The notes under the pieces were generated by a model, which worked only from the letters and a program-made list of their open reading frames with translations, made no database searches and was not told the origin of the DNA. Below are positions 17,353 through 25,433 of a DNA stretch of 64,000 nucleotides, one piece after another. How positions within the stretch are numbered: position 1 is the first letter of the stretch; each line of letters opens with the position of its first letter. The stretch is taken from contig NZ_JABBFW010000002.1 of assembly GCF_012927045.1 (NCBI RefSeq), positions 1 through 64,000 of the forward strand, in the 5' to 3' direction. Position numbers and translations under genes: made by a program. The stretch is from Azohydromonas caseinilytica. GTDB taxonomy: Bacteria > Pseudomonadota > Gammaproteobacteria > Burkholderiales > Burkholderiaceae_C.

Positions 17353-17401
17353 TCACTCGGTTGCCCTGGGTGAGAAAGCTGTCTCCCTTGGACTGACAAT
17401 C
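17353..17401 (-). repeat. GGATTGTCAG element copy 1 (convergent gap after uvrD)
   Basis: A 49-nt core runs from TCACTC to GACAATC on the plus strand. It is 38/50 identical without gaps to 35433-35481 and has the same length as 45239-45287. It holds a TCAC/GTGA hairpin and ends in GGACTGACAATCC. Similarity to the 35-kb copy extends about 29 nt further left. Confidence 0.6.
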
Positions 17402-17454
17402 CGCGCCGGCTTGGCTGGTGTGGCTGTTGCTTCAGCCATGCCCGGGTGTGCGGG

Positions 17455-17652
17455 TCACTCGTCCTCGTCGTCGCCGATGGCGTCCACGCTCTTCTCGATG
17501 ACCTTGCCGGTCACGGAGATGCCGGTGCTGACCACGGCGCCGGTGACGGCGATGGCCGCCCCGGCGGCGGCGCCGGCCACCGTCACCACGGCGCAGCCGG
17601 AGAGCAGCAGCGGGGCGGCGAGCAGGGCGAGGAGCAGGGGGCGGATCTTCAT
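17455..17652 (-). CDS. Small glycine/alanine-rich lipoprotein
   Basis: The 65-residue protein has a clear lipobox: LLLALLAAPLLLSGC, with lipidation at Cys20. An Ala/Gly/Val-rich hydrophobic stretch (about 22-50) and a strongly acidic tail (DAIGDDEDE) follow. It belongs by appearance to a family of tiny beta- and gamma-proteobacterial lipoproteins of unknown role. It lies alone between two gaps. The signal peptide is convincing, so I regard it as a real gene. Confidence 0.7.
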   Translation of the reverse strand: MKIRPLLLALLAAPLLLSGCAVVTVAGAAAGAAIAVTGAVVSTGISVTGKVIEKSVDAIGDDEDE

Positions 17653-17932
17653 GGGGCGCGATTGTGGGGGGTGGGGGGGCGGCCGCCGGCCCGGGGGCGT
17701 TCACGGGACGGTCATGGGTGTGACATGCGGCCGTCACGGGGCGTGGCGACACTGCCGCGGTCGCTGCCCCGGGCAGCCCGTCACACCGAAGTGATCACCA
17801 TGACTTGCCTGAGTGAGAGTTTCCTGGCCGCCACGCGGCTGGCGCTGGGCCTGCCGGCCACGGCCGTGCCGCGCGGTCCGAAGCAGCGGCTGCCGCAGGG
17901 AGTGAAAGCGGTTGAGCTGCGCCGCGCGGCGC
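17653..17932. other. 280-bp intergenic region with no supported gene
   Basis: Between the small lipoprotein and the BPSS1780-like gene I see no convincing coding region. A plus-strand opening of 72 codons (17803 region to 18018) runs into the 3' end of the opposite gene and lacks a ribosome site. GTGATCAC at 17791-17798 is an 8-bp palindrome. Confidence 0.4.
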
Positions 17933-18799
17933 TCACGCCGCTCCGTCCAGCGGCGCCTGGTCTTTCGGCGCTCCCCCACTGCCCGCCGGCTCTTCATTCC
18001 AGCCAAAGCTGTCGCTGAAGGTGAAGTACAGCGAGACGTAGAAGGCGCAGCTGAACATCAGCCCCGCGGGCAGCACGGCCACGCCGGCGAGCTGGCGCGC
18101 GCCCAGCAGCGAGAACACCGTGGTGACCAGCAGCAGGAAGCCCAGCAGCAGCGCCATCCAGGTCAGCCCGTAGACCACCAGCGCGCCGCGGTTGCGCCAG
18201 CAGGCGATCCAGCTGGAGAACAGCGACTGCGCCGTGCCCTGCTCGGCCCACCACACCAACGCCGGCGCATGCCAGAAGGGCAGCGCCAGCAGCGTGGTCA
18301 GGGTCACGCGCAGCAGCAGCCCGAACTGCAACTGCGCGTCGCGCAGCAGCGCGCCGGGGTCGCCGTTCTCGACGATCATTTCCACGTGCAGCTGCTCGAA
18401 GCGGCCGCCGTCCACCCAGTCGCACAGCCCCGCGATCAGCGCCGTGGCCACGCCGTAGAAGAAGCACAGCTTGAGCAGCCTTCGGCGCCGTGACTTGGGT
18501 CGGGCGCGCAGCAGCTCCACGTACTGCGCCGGATGTACCGGCTTGCCCTGCAGCGCCCCGCGCGTGGCCACCATGAAGCCCAGCGACAGCAGCGGCAGCG
18601 CCATCATCACCACGATCGGCCCGACCAGCGGCAGCGACATCACGAACAGCGCCACGAACAGGAAGGACAGGAACAGCAGCGTGAAGCCCATGGGCCGGCG
18701 CAGGAACAGCGCGAAGGCCCGCTGCACCCACAGCACGCCCCGGCGCGGCGGCAGGGTCTGCAGCAGCAGGGGCGGCGGGGGCAGGGGCAATGCACTCAT
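17933..18799 (-). CDS. BPSS1780-family inner-membrane protein
   Basis: The 288-residue protein has about six transmembrane segments (for example FTLLFLSFLFVALFVMSLP and LTWMALLLGFLLLVTTVF). The RGVLWVQRAFALFLRRP segment opening the first helix pair is the usual start of BPSS1780-type proteins. The function of the family is unknown. Its ATG overlaps the thrB stop by 4 bp (ATGA), which places it in the thrB operon. That order (DUF2782, thrB, this gene) recurs in Burkholderiales and suggests a shared promoter rather than a shared pathway. Confidence 0.8.
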   Translation of the reverse strand: MSALPLPPPPLLLQTLPPRRGVLWVQRAFALFLRRPMGFTLLFLSFLFVALFVMSLPLVGPIVVMMALPLLSLGFMVATRGALQGKPVHPAQYVELLRARPKSRRRRLLKLCFFYGVATALIAGLCDWVDGGRFEQLHVEMIVENGDPGALLRDAQLQFGLLLRVTLTTLLALPFWHAPALVWWAEQGTAQSLFSSWIACWRNRGALVVYGLTWMALLLGFLLLVTTVFSLLGARQLAGVAVLPAGLMFSCAFYVSLYFTFSDSFGWNEEPAGSGGAPKDQAPLDGAA

Positions 18800-19776
18800 G
18801 CGTCGCGCTCTCCTTGGGGATGCCACGGCGTGGCGATGCGCTCGCGCAGCACCCGCTCGAAGTGCATGGGGTCGTGCGGCTTGAGCATGCTGGCATCGCG
18901 CGGCAGGTGCAGGTCCCACAGCCGCGACACCCAGAAGCGCAGCGCCCCCGCGCGCAGCAGCGCGGGCAGCAGCCGGCGCTCGGCGCTGGTCAGGGGGCGC
19001 ACGCGCTCGTAGGCGGCGACGAAGACGGCGGCGCGCTCGTCCACGCCGCGGCCGCTGTCGAGGTCGATGCACCAGTCGTTGAGGCACACCGCGATGTCGA
19101 ACAGGTACGTGTCGATGCCGGCGAAGTAGAAGTCGAAGAAGCCGGTGAGGCGTTCGCGCCCGGGCAGGCCTTCGAACATCACGTTGTCGCGGAACAGGTC
19201 GGCGTGCACCGGGCCGCGCGGCAGGTCTTTATAGGCGGCGGAGACGGCCAGCTCGGCCTGGAAGGCCAGTTCCTCCTCGATGAGCGTGCGCTGCTCGGGA
19301 GCGAGGAAGGGCAGCACCACCGGCACCGTCTCCTGCCACCAGGGCAGGCCGCGCAGGTTGGGCTGGGCCAGCGGAAAGTCGCGCCCGGCCAGGTGCATGC
19401 GTGCCAGCATCTCGCCGACCTGCTCGCAGTGGTGCAGGTCGGGGGCGAGCTGGTGGCCGCCGACGAGCTTGTTGACCAGCGCCGCGGGCTTGCCCTTGAG
19501 CTGGTGCAGGATCTGGTCGTTGCCGTCCGAGCGCGGCTCGGGCACCGGGATGCCGCGCTGCGCCAGGTGGCGCATCAGGTGCAGGTAGAAGGGCAGCTGC
19601 TCGAAGCTCAGGCGCTCGAACAGCGTCAGCACCCACTCGCCCTGCGTGGTGGAGACGAAGTAGTTGGTGTTCTCGATGCCCGCGCCGATGCCGCGCAGCG
19701 CGGTGAGGCGGCCCACGTCCAGCGTGGAGACGAAGGCGTCGACCTCTTCAAAGGTCACTTCGGTGAAGACGGCCAT
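18796..19776 (-). CDS. thrB: Homoserine kinase (type II, kinase-like fold)
   Basis: The 326-residue enzyme phosphorylates homoserine for threonine synthesis. It belongs to the aminoglycoside-phosphotransferase fold used by beta-proteobacteria. The start AVFTEVTFEEV and the GIGAGIENTNYFV segment are typical. The catalytic loop is VHADLFRDNVMF (about 196-207), and FFDFYFAG carries the metal-binding Asp. It follows DUF2782 by 3 bp and overlaps the BPSS1780 gene by 4 bp. Confidence 0.93.
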   Translation of the reverse strand: MAVFTEVTFEEVDAFVSTLDVGRLTALRGIGAGIENTNYFVSTTQGEWVLTLFERLSFEQLPFYLHLMRHLAQRGIPVPEPRSDGNDQILHQLKGKPAALVNKLVGGHQLAPDLHHCEQVGEMLARMHLAGRDFPLAQPNLRGLPWWQETVPVVLPFLAPEQRTLIEEELAFQAELAVSAAYKDLPRGPVHADLFRDNVMFEGLPGRERLTGFFDFYFAGIDTYLFDIAVCLNDWCIDLDSGRGVDERAAVFVAAYERVRPLTSAERRLLPALLRAGALRFWVSRLWDLHLPRDASMLKPHDPMHFERVLRERIATPWHPQGERDA

Positions 19777-19779
19777 GGG

Positions 19780-20100
19780 TCAGAAGCTCAGCATGTTCCA
19801 CACGCGCTGCCCGGCAGCGCCCCGGCTGTTGCCCGGGCCGCTGCTCATGTCGCGCTCGCCGCCGCCGGGAATGACCTCGTAAGGCGCGGCGTTGCGCGGA
19901 CGCACGACGAGGCGCTGGGTCTGACCCCGCACGCGCAGCTCCTCGACGCGCACGCCCTCATCCTCGATCACCAGGTGCTGGACATTGGGTTCGGGCGGAA
20001 GCTGGCGCGCGTTTTCGGCGGTCTGGGCAGTCTGGGCGGCCAGCGGCAGCGTCGCGCACAGCGCGGCCAGCGCCGCGGCAGGGCGGAGGAGGGCGTTCAT
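19780..20100 (-). CDS. DUF2782 periplasmic protein
   Basis: The 106-residue protein has a signal peptide (MNALLRPAAALAALCATLPLAAQ) and the DUF2782 core (VRVEELRVRGQTQRLVV then YEVIPGGGERD). It ends in VWNMLSF, the usual C-terminus. The family is confined to proteobacteria and has no known function. It is the first gene of the thrB operon and diverges from polA across 77 bp. The ATG at 20100 gives the signal peptide; the longer open frame does not. Confidence 0.82.
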   Translation of the reverse strand: MNALLRPAAALAALCATLPLAAQTAQTAENARQLPPEPNVQHLVIEDEGVRVEELRVRGQTQRLVVRPRNAAPYEVIPGGGERDMSSGPGNSRGAAGQRVWNMLSF

Positions 20101-20177
20101 GGCGCCATTGTAGGAGCGGGGCGGGGGCTCTCTCGGGGGGCATGGATGGCACTTCGGCCTGATTGACAATCCGCCAA

Positions 20178-22928
20178 ATGAGCGAGAACAAGACCCTCCT
20201 GCTGGTGGACGGCTCCAGCTACCTCTACCGCGCCTACCACGCGCTGCCCGACCTGCGCGGCCCCGGCGGCGTGCCCACCGGCGCGCTGCACGGCATGGTG
20301 GCGATGATGCAGCGGCTGCGCGAGCAGGTCCCGGCGGCGCACGCGGTGTGCGTCTTCGACGCCTCCGGGCCCACCTTCCGCGACGAGTGGTACCCCGACT
20401 ACAAGGCGCACCGTGCCCCGATGCCCGAGGCGCTGGCCGAGCAGATCGAGCCCATCCACGAGGTGGTGAAGCTGCTGGGCTGGCCGGTGCTGCAGGTCGA
20501 GGGCGTGGAGGCCGACGACGTGATCGGCACGCTGGCGCGCGTGGGCGCGGCTTCCGGGCACGAGGTGGTCATCTCCACCGGCGACAAGGACTTGGCGCAA
20601 CTGGTCACGCCGCAGGTGACGCTCATCAACACCATGAGCAACGAGCGCCTGGACGAGGCCGGCGTGCTGGCGAAATTCGGCGTGGCGCCGAACCGCATCG
20701 TCGATTACCTGACCCTGGTGGGCGACACGGTGGACAACATTCCCGGCGTCGAGAAGGTCGGCGCCAAGACCGCCGCCAAGTGGCTGGCCGAGTACGGCTC
20801 GCTCGACGGCGTGATCGAGGCGGCGCCCAAGATGAAAGGCGTGACGGGCGAGAACCTGCGCAAGGCGCTGGACTGGCTGCCGCAGGGCCGGCGCCTGGTC
20901 ACCGTGCACTGCGACTGCGACTTGGCCAAGCATGTTCCCGGCTGGCCGGCGCTGGACGCGCTGGCGCTGCGCCCGGTGCATCGCGACGATCTGCTGGCCT
21001 TCTACACGCGCTTCGGCTTCAAGACCTGGAAGCGTGACCTGGAGGAAGAGATCGCCATGGAGGGCCGCGCCGACGCGCAGGGTGACCTGGTCACGCTCAT
21101 GGACACAGCCTCCACGCCCGTCGAGAAGCGCTACGAGACGGTGCTGACCATGGAGGCGCTGGAGCAGTGGCTGCGGAAGATCGACGCCGCGCCGCTGACC
21201 GCGCTGGACACCGAGACCGATTCGCTGGACGCGCTGCAGGCCCGCATCGTGGGCCTGTCGCTGTCGGTGGCGCCCGGCGAGGCCTGCTACGTGCCGCTGC
21301 GCCACGACTACGCCGGCGCGCCCGACCAGTTGCCGCTCGATGCCGTGCTGGACAAGCTGCGCCCGTGGCTGGAGGACAGTTCGAAACCCAAGCTGGGCCA
21401 GCACGCCAAGTACGACCTGCACGTGTTCCAGAACGCCGGCATCAGCGTGCGCGGCTACGTGCACGACACGCTGCTGCAGAGCTACGTGCTGGAGGCGCAC
21501 AAGCCGCATTCGCTGGAGAGCCTGGCCGAGCGGCATCTCAATCGCCGTGGCCTGAGCTACGAGGACCTGTGCGGCAAGGGCGCCAGCAAGATCCCGTTCA
21601 CGCAGGTGGACATCGAGCGCGCCTCCGAATACGCCTGCGAGGACGCCGAGATGTGCCTGGCGGTGCACCGCGCGCTGTGGCCGCGCGTCGAGGCCGAGCC
21701 CGGGCTGCTGCACGTCTACCGCGACATCGAGCTGCCCATCTCGGCGCTGCTGGCGCGCATGGAGCGCACGGGCGTGCTGATCGACCGCGAGGTGCTGGCC
21801 AAGCAGAGCCATGAGCTGGGCCAGCGGCTGCTGGCGCTGGAGCAGGAGGTGCACGAGCTCGCCGGCCAGCCCTTCAACCTGGGCAGCCCCAAGCAGCTCG
21901 GCGAGATCCTGTTCAACAAGCTGGGCTTGGCGGTGGTGAAGAAGACCGCCAGCGGCGCGCCGTCCACCGACGAGGAGGTGCTGGAGAAGCTGGCGCTGGA
22001 CCACCCGCTGCCAGCGCGCCTGCTGGAGCACCGCGGCCTGGCCAAGCTCAAGAGCACCTACACCGACAAGCTGCCGCAGATGGTCAACCCGGCCACCGGC
22101 CGCGTGCACACCACCTACGCGCAGGCGGTGGCGGTGACGGGGCGGCTCTCCAGCAACGAGCCGAACCTGCAGAACATCCCCATCCGCACGCCGGAAGGCC
22201 GGCGCGTGCGCGAGGCCTTCATCGCGCCCGAAGGCTGCGTGATCGCCAGCGCCGACTACTCGCAGATCGAGCTGCGCATCATGGCCCACATCAGCGGGGA
22301 CGAAGGGCTGCTGCGCGCCTTCACCGAGGGCAGCGACGTGCACCGCGCCACCGCGGCGGAGGTGTTCGGCGTGGCCGCCGCGGACGTCAACAGCGAGCAG
22401 CGCCGCTACGCCAAGACCATCAACTTCGGGCTCATCTACGGCATGAGCGAGTTCGGGCTGGCGCGGCGGCTGGGCATCGAGACCAAGGCGGCGCGCACCT
22501 ACATCGAGCGCTACTTCGCGCGCTATCCCGGCGTGAAGCGCTACATGGACGAGACCCGCGCCCAGGCCGCCGAGCGCGGCTACGTGGAGACGGTGTTCGG
22601 GCGGCGGCTGTATCTGCCCGAGATCCGCGGCGGCAGCGGTCCGCGCCGCGCCGAGGCCGAGCGCCAGGCCGTCAACGCGCCGATGCAGGGCACGGCGGCG
22701 GACCTGATCAAGCTGGCGATGCTGGCGGTGCAGCGCGCACTGGACGAGCAGGGCCGGCTCACGCGCATCGTGCTGCAGGTACACGACGAGCTGGTGTTCG
22801 AGGTGCCCGAGGCCGAACTGGACTGGGTCAAGACCGAGGTGCCGAAGCTCATGGCCGGCGTGGCGGCGCTGAAGGTGCCGCTGCTGGCCGAGGTGGGTGT
22901 GGGACGCAACTGGGACGAGGCGCACTGA
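20178..22928 (+). CDS. polA: DNA polymerase I
   Basis: This 916-residue enzyme has all three domains. The 5' nuclease (about 1-290) shows LLVDGSSYLYRAYHALP and STGDKDLAQLV. The 3'-5' exonuclease (about 325-510) keeps the DxE motif (LDTETDSL). The polymerase domain has the DYSQIELRIMAH motif A, the RYAKTINFGLIYGM O-helix and the VHDELVFEV motif C. Proofreading residues are therefore retained. GACAAT ends 7 bp before the ATG, so the transcript may have almost no leader. Confidence 0.96.
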   Translation: MSENKTLLLVDGSSYLYRAYHALPDLRGPGGVPTGALHGMVAMMQRLREQVPAAHAVCVFDASGPTFRDEWYPDYKAHRAPMPEALAEQIEPIHEVVKLLGWPVLQVEGVEADDVIGTLARVGAASGHEVVISTGDKDLAQLVTPQVTLINTMSNERLDEAGVLAKFGVAPNRIVDYLTLVGDTVDNIPGVEKVGAKTAAKWLAEYGSLDGVIEAAPKMKGVTGENLRKALDWLPQGRRLVTVHCDCDLAKHVPGWPALDALALRPVHRDDLLAFYTRFGFKTWKRDLEEEIAMEGRADAQGDLVTLMDTASTPVEKRYETVLTMEALEQWLRKIDAAPLTALDTETDSLDALQARIVGLSLSVAPGEACYVPLRHDYAGAPDQLPLDAVLDKLRPWLEDSSKPKLGQHAKYDLHVFQNAGISVRGYVHDTLLQSYVLEAHKPHSLESLAERHLNRRGLSYEDLCGKGASKIPFTQVDIERASEYACEDAEMCLAVHRALWPRVEAEPGLLHVYRDIELPISALLARMERTGVLIDREVLAKQSHELGQRLLALEQEVHELAGQPFNLGSPKQLGEILFNKLGLAVVKKTASGAPSTDEEVLEKLALDHPLPARLLEHRGLAKLKSTYTDKLPQMVNPATGRVHTTYAQAVAVTGRLSSNEPNLQNIPIRTPEGRRVREAFIAPEGCVIASADYSQIELRIMAHISGDEGLLRAFTEGSDVHRATAAEVFGVAAADVNSEQRRYAKTINFGLIYGMSEFGLARRLGIETKAARTYIERYFARYPGVKRYMDETRAQAAERGYVETVFGRRLYLPEIRGGSGPRRAEAERQAVNAPMQGTAADLIKLAMLAVQRALDEQGRLTRIVLQVHDELVFEVPEAELDWVKTEVPKLMAGVAALKVPLLAEVGVGRNWDEAH

Positions 22929-22935
22929 CGCCGCG

Positions 22936-22963
22936 CTGACACGGCCGGGGGCATTGCTAAGAT
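22936..22963 (+). promoter_or_regulatory. Promoter of the ZIP transporter gene
   Basis: CTGACA (22936-22941) is separated by 16 bp from TAAGAT (22958-22963), which is preceded by TGC as an extended -10. Transcription would begin near 22970 and give a leader of about 78 nt. It is the best sigma-70 match I found in the window. Confidence 0.6.
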
Positions 22964-22976
22964 GCCGCCCCCTGCC

Positions 22977-23036
22977 GGCCGCGCCTGCCAAGGCGCGGCC
23001 CGTCCATTTCCTCGCAGACCGCGCTCCGGCGCGGTC
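22977..23036 (+). promoter_or_regulatory. Two-hairpin leader ending in a terminator in front of the ZIP gene
   Basis: Hairpin 1 is a perfect 10-bp stem (GGCCGCGCCT, loop GCCA, 22977-23000). Hairpin 2 is a perfect 8-bp stem (GACCGCGC, loop TCCG, 23017-23036), followed by GCTGTTTTTCC and then directly by the ATG at 23048. No Shine-Dalgarno sequence is visible. It may terminate polA, or attenuate the ZIP transcript. Confidence 0.55.
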
Positions 23037-23047
23037 GCTGTTTTTCC

Positions 23048-23830
23048 ATGACCCTTGCGTACATCATCGTCGCCACCCTGCTGGGCGGGCTGCTGTCGGT
23101 CCTGATCGCCGCGCAGCTCACGCTCAGCGTGCTGGGCCGGCTGGTGAAGAGCCTGGTGAGCCTGTCGGCCGGCGTGCTGCTGGGCACGGCGCTGCTCAAC
23201 GTGCTGCCCGAGGCCTTCGAGGATGCGACCGATTCGCACGGGCTGTTCCTGACCCTGCTGGTGGGACTGCTCTTCTTCTTCCTGCTGGAAAAGGCCGAGC
23301 TCTACCGCCACGGCCACCACCACGAAGGCGACGACCCGCACCACCACCACCATCACGGCTTCGACGCCGAGCAGGCGGGCAAGGGCGGCTGGACCGTGCT
23401 GCTGGGCGACAGCATCCACAACTTCTGCGACGGCATCATCATCGCCGCGGCCTTCCTGTCGGACCCGCAGCTGGGCCTGGTGACGGCGCTGGCGGTGATC
23501 CTGCACGAGATCCCGCAGGAGGTCGGCGACTACATCGTGCTGCTCAATGCCGGCTTCTCGCGCGGGCGCGCACTGCTCTACAACGCGCTGTCGGGCCTGG
23601 CCTCGGTGGTGGGCGGGGTGGTGGGCTACCTGGTGGTGGAGCCCTGGAAGCCGTTGTTCCCGTACCTGCTGGTCATCGCCGCCAGCAGCTTCATCTACGT
23701 GGCGGTGGCGGACTTGCTGCCGCAGCTGCAGCGCCGGCTGAGCCTGCGCGCCACGCTGGCGCAACTGGGCTGGCTGGCCGCGGGCTTGGGTCTGGTGCTG
23801 CTGGCCACGCGCACGCTGCACCACCACTGA
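23048..23830 (+). CDS. ZIP-family divalent metal transporter
   Basis: The 260-residue protein has about eight transmembrane helices. A cytoplasmic His-rich loop (about 87-105, including six consecutive His) is typical of ZIP transporters. The metal path motifs are HNFCDGIIIAAA in helix IV and HEIPQEVGDYIVLL in helix V. Members import zinc or, in some bacteria, other divalent ions. It has its own promoter and a structured leader. The metal specificity cannot be read from sequence. Confidence 0.9.
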   Translation: MTLAYIIVATLLGGLLSVLIAAQLTLSVLGRLVKSLVSLSAGVLLGTALLNVLPEAFEDATDSHGLFLTLLVGLLFFFLLEKAELYRHGHHHEGDDPHHHHHHGFDAEQAGKGGWTVLLGDSIHNFCDGIIIAAAFLSDPQLGLVTALAVILHEIPQEVGDYIVLLNAGFSRGRALLYNALSGLASVVGGVVGYLVVEPWKPLFPYLLVIAASSFIYVAVADLLPQLQRRLSLRATLAQLGWLAAGLGLVLLATRTLHHH

Positions 23831-23836
23831 GGCCTG

Positions 23837-23876
23837 CCGTTCGGGCTGAGCCCTTCGACAGGCTCAGGGCGAACGG
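23837..23876. repeat. REP-like 40-bp palindromic unit
   Basis: Arms CCGTTCG and CTGAGCC are repeated as exact complements on the other side, with a 2-nt GG/GG mismatch between them and an 8-nt CTTCGACA loop. The same sequence unit recurs at 33019-33117 and 51055-51153. It lies just after the ZIP stop. Confidence 0.85.
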
Positions 23877-23887
23877 GTGTGGAGCTG

Positions 23888-23928
23888 AAAACAAAAACGC
23901 CGGGACGCGGCAAGCGCGGTCCCGGCGT
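23888..23928 (-). terminator. Rho-independent terminator of the universal stress gene
   Basis: On the minus strand, ACGCCGGGAC and its complement (10-bp stem, 12-nt loop) are followed by T5GT4. It lies 72 bp past the stress-protein stop. Confidence 0.85.
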
Positions 23929-23999
23929 GGTGCCGACGCGATGGCTGTCGCATCGGCCGGCGCCACCGGCTTGACCGGCCGGGGGCGCGCAACGGGTCG

Positions 24000-24434
24000 T
24001 CAGCGCACCACCAGCACCGGGATGGTGGCGTGCGTGAGCACCTTCTGGGTCTCGCTGCCCAGCAGCAGCGCGGCCACGCCGCGGCGGCCGTGCGAGGCCA
24101 TGACGATGAGGTCGCAACCCAGGCTCTGGGCCTGCTCGCAGATCGCCTCCCACGGGTGCAGGGCCTCGATGGTGAGGGCCTTGCAGCTCACGCCGCTGGC
24201 CTGCGCCGCCTCCAGCACGCCGCTGACGCGCTGGTTGGCGATGCGGTCCTGCGCGTCGAAGAACTCCTGCGGCGGCGTGGGCTGCATCTCGGAGATGGCG
24301 CCGTAGGGGAAGGGCTCCTTGGCACTGAGCGTGACGAGCTCGGCGCCGGTGAGCTTGGCCAGGTCGATGGCCTGGCGCACGGCCTTGGCGGTGATCTCGG
24401 AACCGTCGGTGGGAACGAGGATGCGCTTGTACAT
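24000..24434 (-). CDS. Universal stress protein (UspA family)
   Basis: The 144-residue single-domain protein begins MYKRILVPTDGSE and ends with the ATP-binding signature SHGRRGVAALLLGSETQKV followed by PVLVVR. The G-x2-G-x9-G-(S/T) spacing is intact, so it belongs to the nucleotide-binding class. The family helps survival under stress, but the biochemical output is unclear. It is the last gene of the leftward group with the sulfurtransferase and has its own terminator. The upstream gap is 79 bp, enough for a promoter. Confidence 0.92.
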   Translation of the reverse strand: MYKRILVPTDGSEITAKAVRQAIDLAKLTGAELVTLSAKEPFPYGAISEMQPTPPQEFFDAQDRIANQRVSGVLEAAQASGVSCKALTIEALHPWEAICEQAQSLGCDLIVMASHGRRGVAALLLGSETQKVLTHATIPVLVVR

Positions 24435-24513
24435 GAGGGACTCCTTCCTGGTGTTGGGCGCTGGGCCGATGCACCGAGTGTCGCGCCGGCGGGTGCCGCC
24501 GGCTTGATGCCCA

Positions 24514-25377
24514 TCAAGAGCGTGCGACGGGCCGCGCCGGGTCGGAGCACCACTCGCTCCACGATCCGGGATAGAGCGGGCTGCCGCCGAGGCCGGCGTG
24601 CTCGAAGGCGAGCAGGTTGTGGCAGGCCGTCACGCCCGAGCCGCACTGCTGCACCAGCCGCGCCGGGTCGCCGCCGGCCAGCAGCGGCGCCAGCTCCGCG
24701 CGCAGCGCCTGGGCGCTCTTGAAGCGGCCGTCGGGCTGCAGGTTGAGCTTGAAGAAGCGGTTCAGGGCGCCGGGAATGTGGCCCGCCACCGCGTCCAGCG
24801 GCTCCGTCTCGCCGCGGTAGCGCTCGGGAGCGCGGGCGTCCAGGATGCGCACGCGGCCCAGTTGCGACAGCAACGCGGTGGCATCGAGCGTGGGCATGGT
24901 GGAGGCGCCCACCGGGTAGGGCGCGGCCGCGGCGTCGCGCGCGGGCACGGCGGGGTCGAGCACACCGCCGGCCTCGGCCCAGGCCTGGCGGCCGCCGTCG
25001 AGCACCGCCACCGCGTCGTGGCCCAGCCAGCGCAGCAGCCACCAGGCGCGCGCGGCGAACATGCCGCCCTGCGCGTCGTAGGCCACGGCCTGCACGCCCG
25101 GGCGCAGGCCGAGCCGGCCCAGCAGCGCGGCCAGCGCCTCGCGCCCGGGCAGCGGATGGCGGCCGGGAAAGCGGCCCTGGGCGTCGCGCACGGCCGGGGC
25201 GCTGAGCTCGCGCTCCAGGTGCAGGTAATGCGCGCCGGGCAGGTGCCCTTCGGCGTAGGCGCGCTCGCCGGCGCTCGGGTCGGCCAGGTCGAAGCTGCAG
25301 TCCAGTAGCAGCACGGGCTGTCCGGCACGCTGCAGCGCCTGCAGCTGGTCCACGGTGATCAGGGTGCGGTAGGGCAT
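24514..25377 (-). CDS. sseA: 3-mercaptopyruvate/thiosulfate sulfurtransferase, tandem rhodanese
   Basis: The 287-residue protein has two rhodanese domains. The first is inactive, as is normal (VLLLDCSFDLADP opening). The second has the active Cys in QQCGSGVTACHN (about 240). The loop C-G-S-G-V-T is the mercaptopyruvate form rather than the C-R-K-G-V-T thiosulfate form. The linker between domains and the LDGGRQAWAEAGG block fit SseA. It would transfer sulfur from 3-mercaptopyruvate in the cytoplasm. It lies 56 bp after the DMT exporter. Confidence 0.88.
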   Translation of the reverse strand: MPYRTLITVDQLQALQRAGQPVLLLDCSFDLADPSAGERAYAEGHLPGAHYLHLERELSAPAVRDAQGRFPGRHPLPGREALAALLGRLGLRPGVQAVAYDAQGGMFAARAWWLLRWLGHDAVAVLDGGRQAWAEAGGVLDPAVPARDAAAAPYPVGASTMPTLDATALLSQLGRVRILDARAPERYRGETEPLDAVAGHIPGALNRFFKLNLQPDGRFKSAQALRAELAPLLAGGDPARLVQQCGSGVTACHNLLAFEHAGLGGSPLYPGSWSEWCSDPARPVARS

Positions 25378-25433
25378 GGGCGGGAGGTCTCCGTCGGGAA
25401 GAGCGGCATTGTCCGCGCCGGGAGGCGCCCGGC

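Noticed and set aside
17800-18018. A 72-codon plus-strand opening starting MTCLSESF
   Set aside because: It overlaps the 3' end of the BPSS1780-like gene, lacks a ribosome site, and is Arg/Pro/Ala-rich in its second half. It cannot be supported without homologues.
20097-22991. A 964-codon open frame on the minus strand covering polA
   Set aside because: It is a shadow of polA in GC-rich DNA. The translation is His/Arg/Ala-rich low complexity with no motif, and polA is a clear gene.
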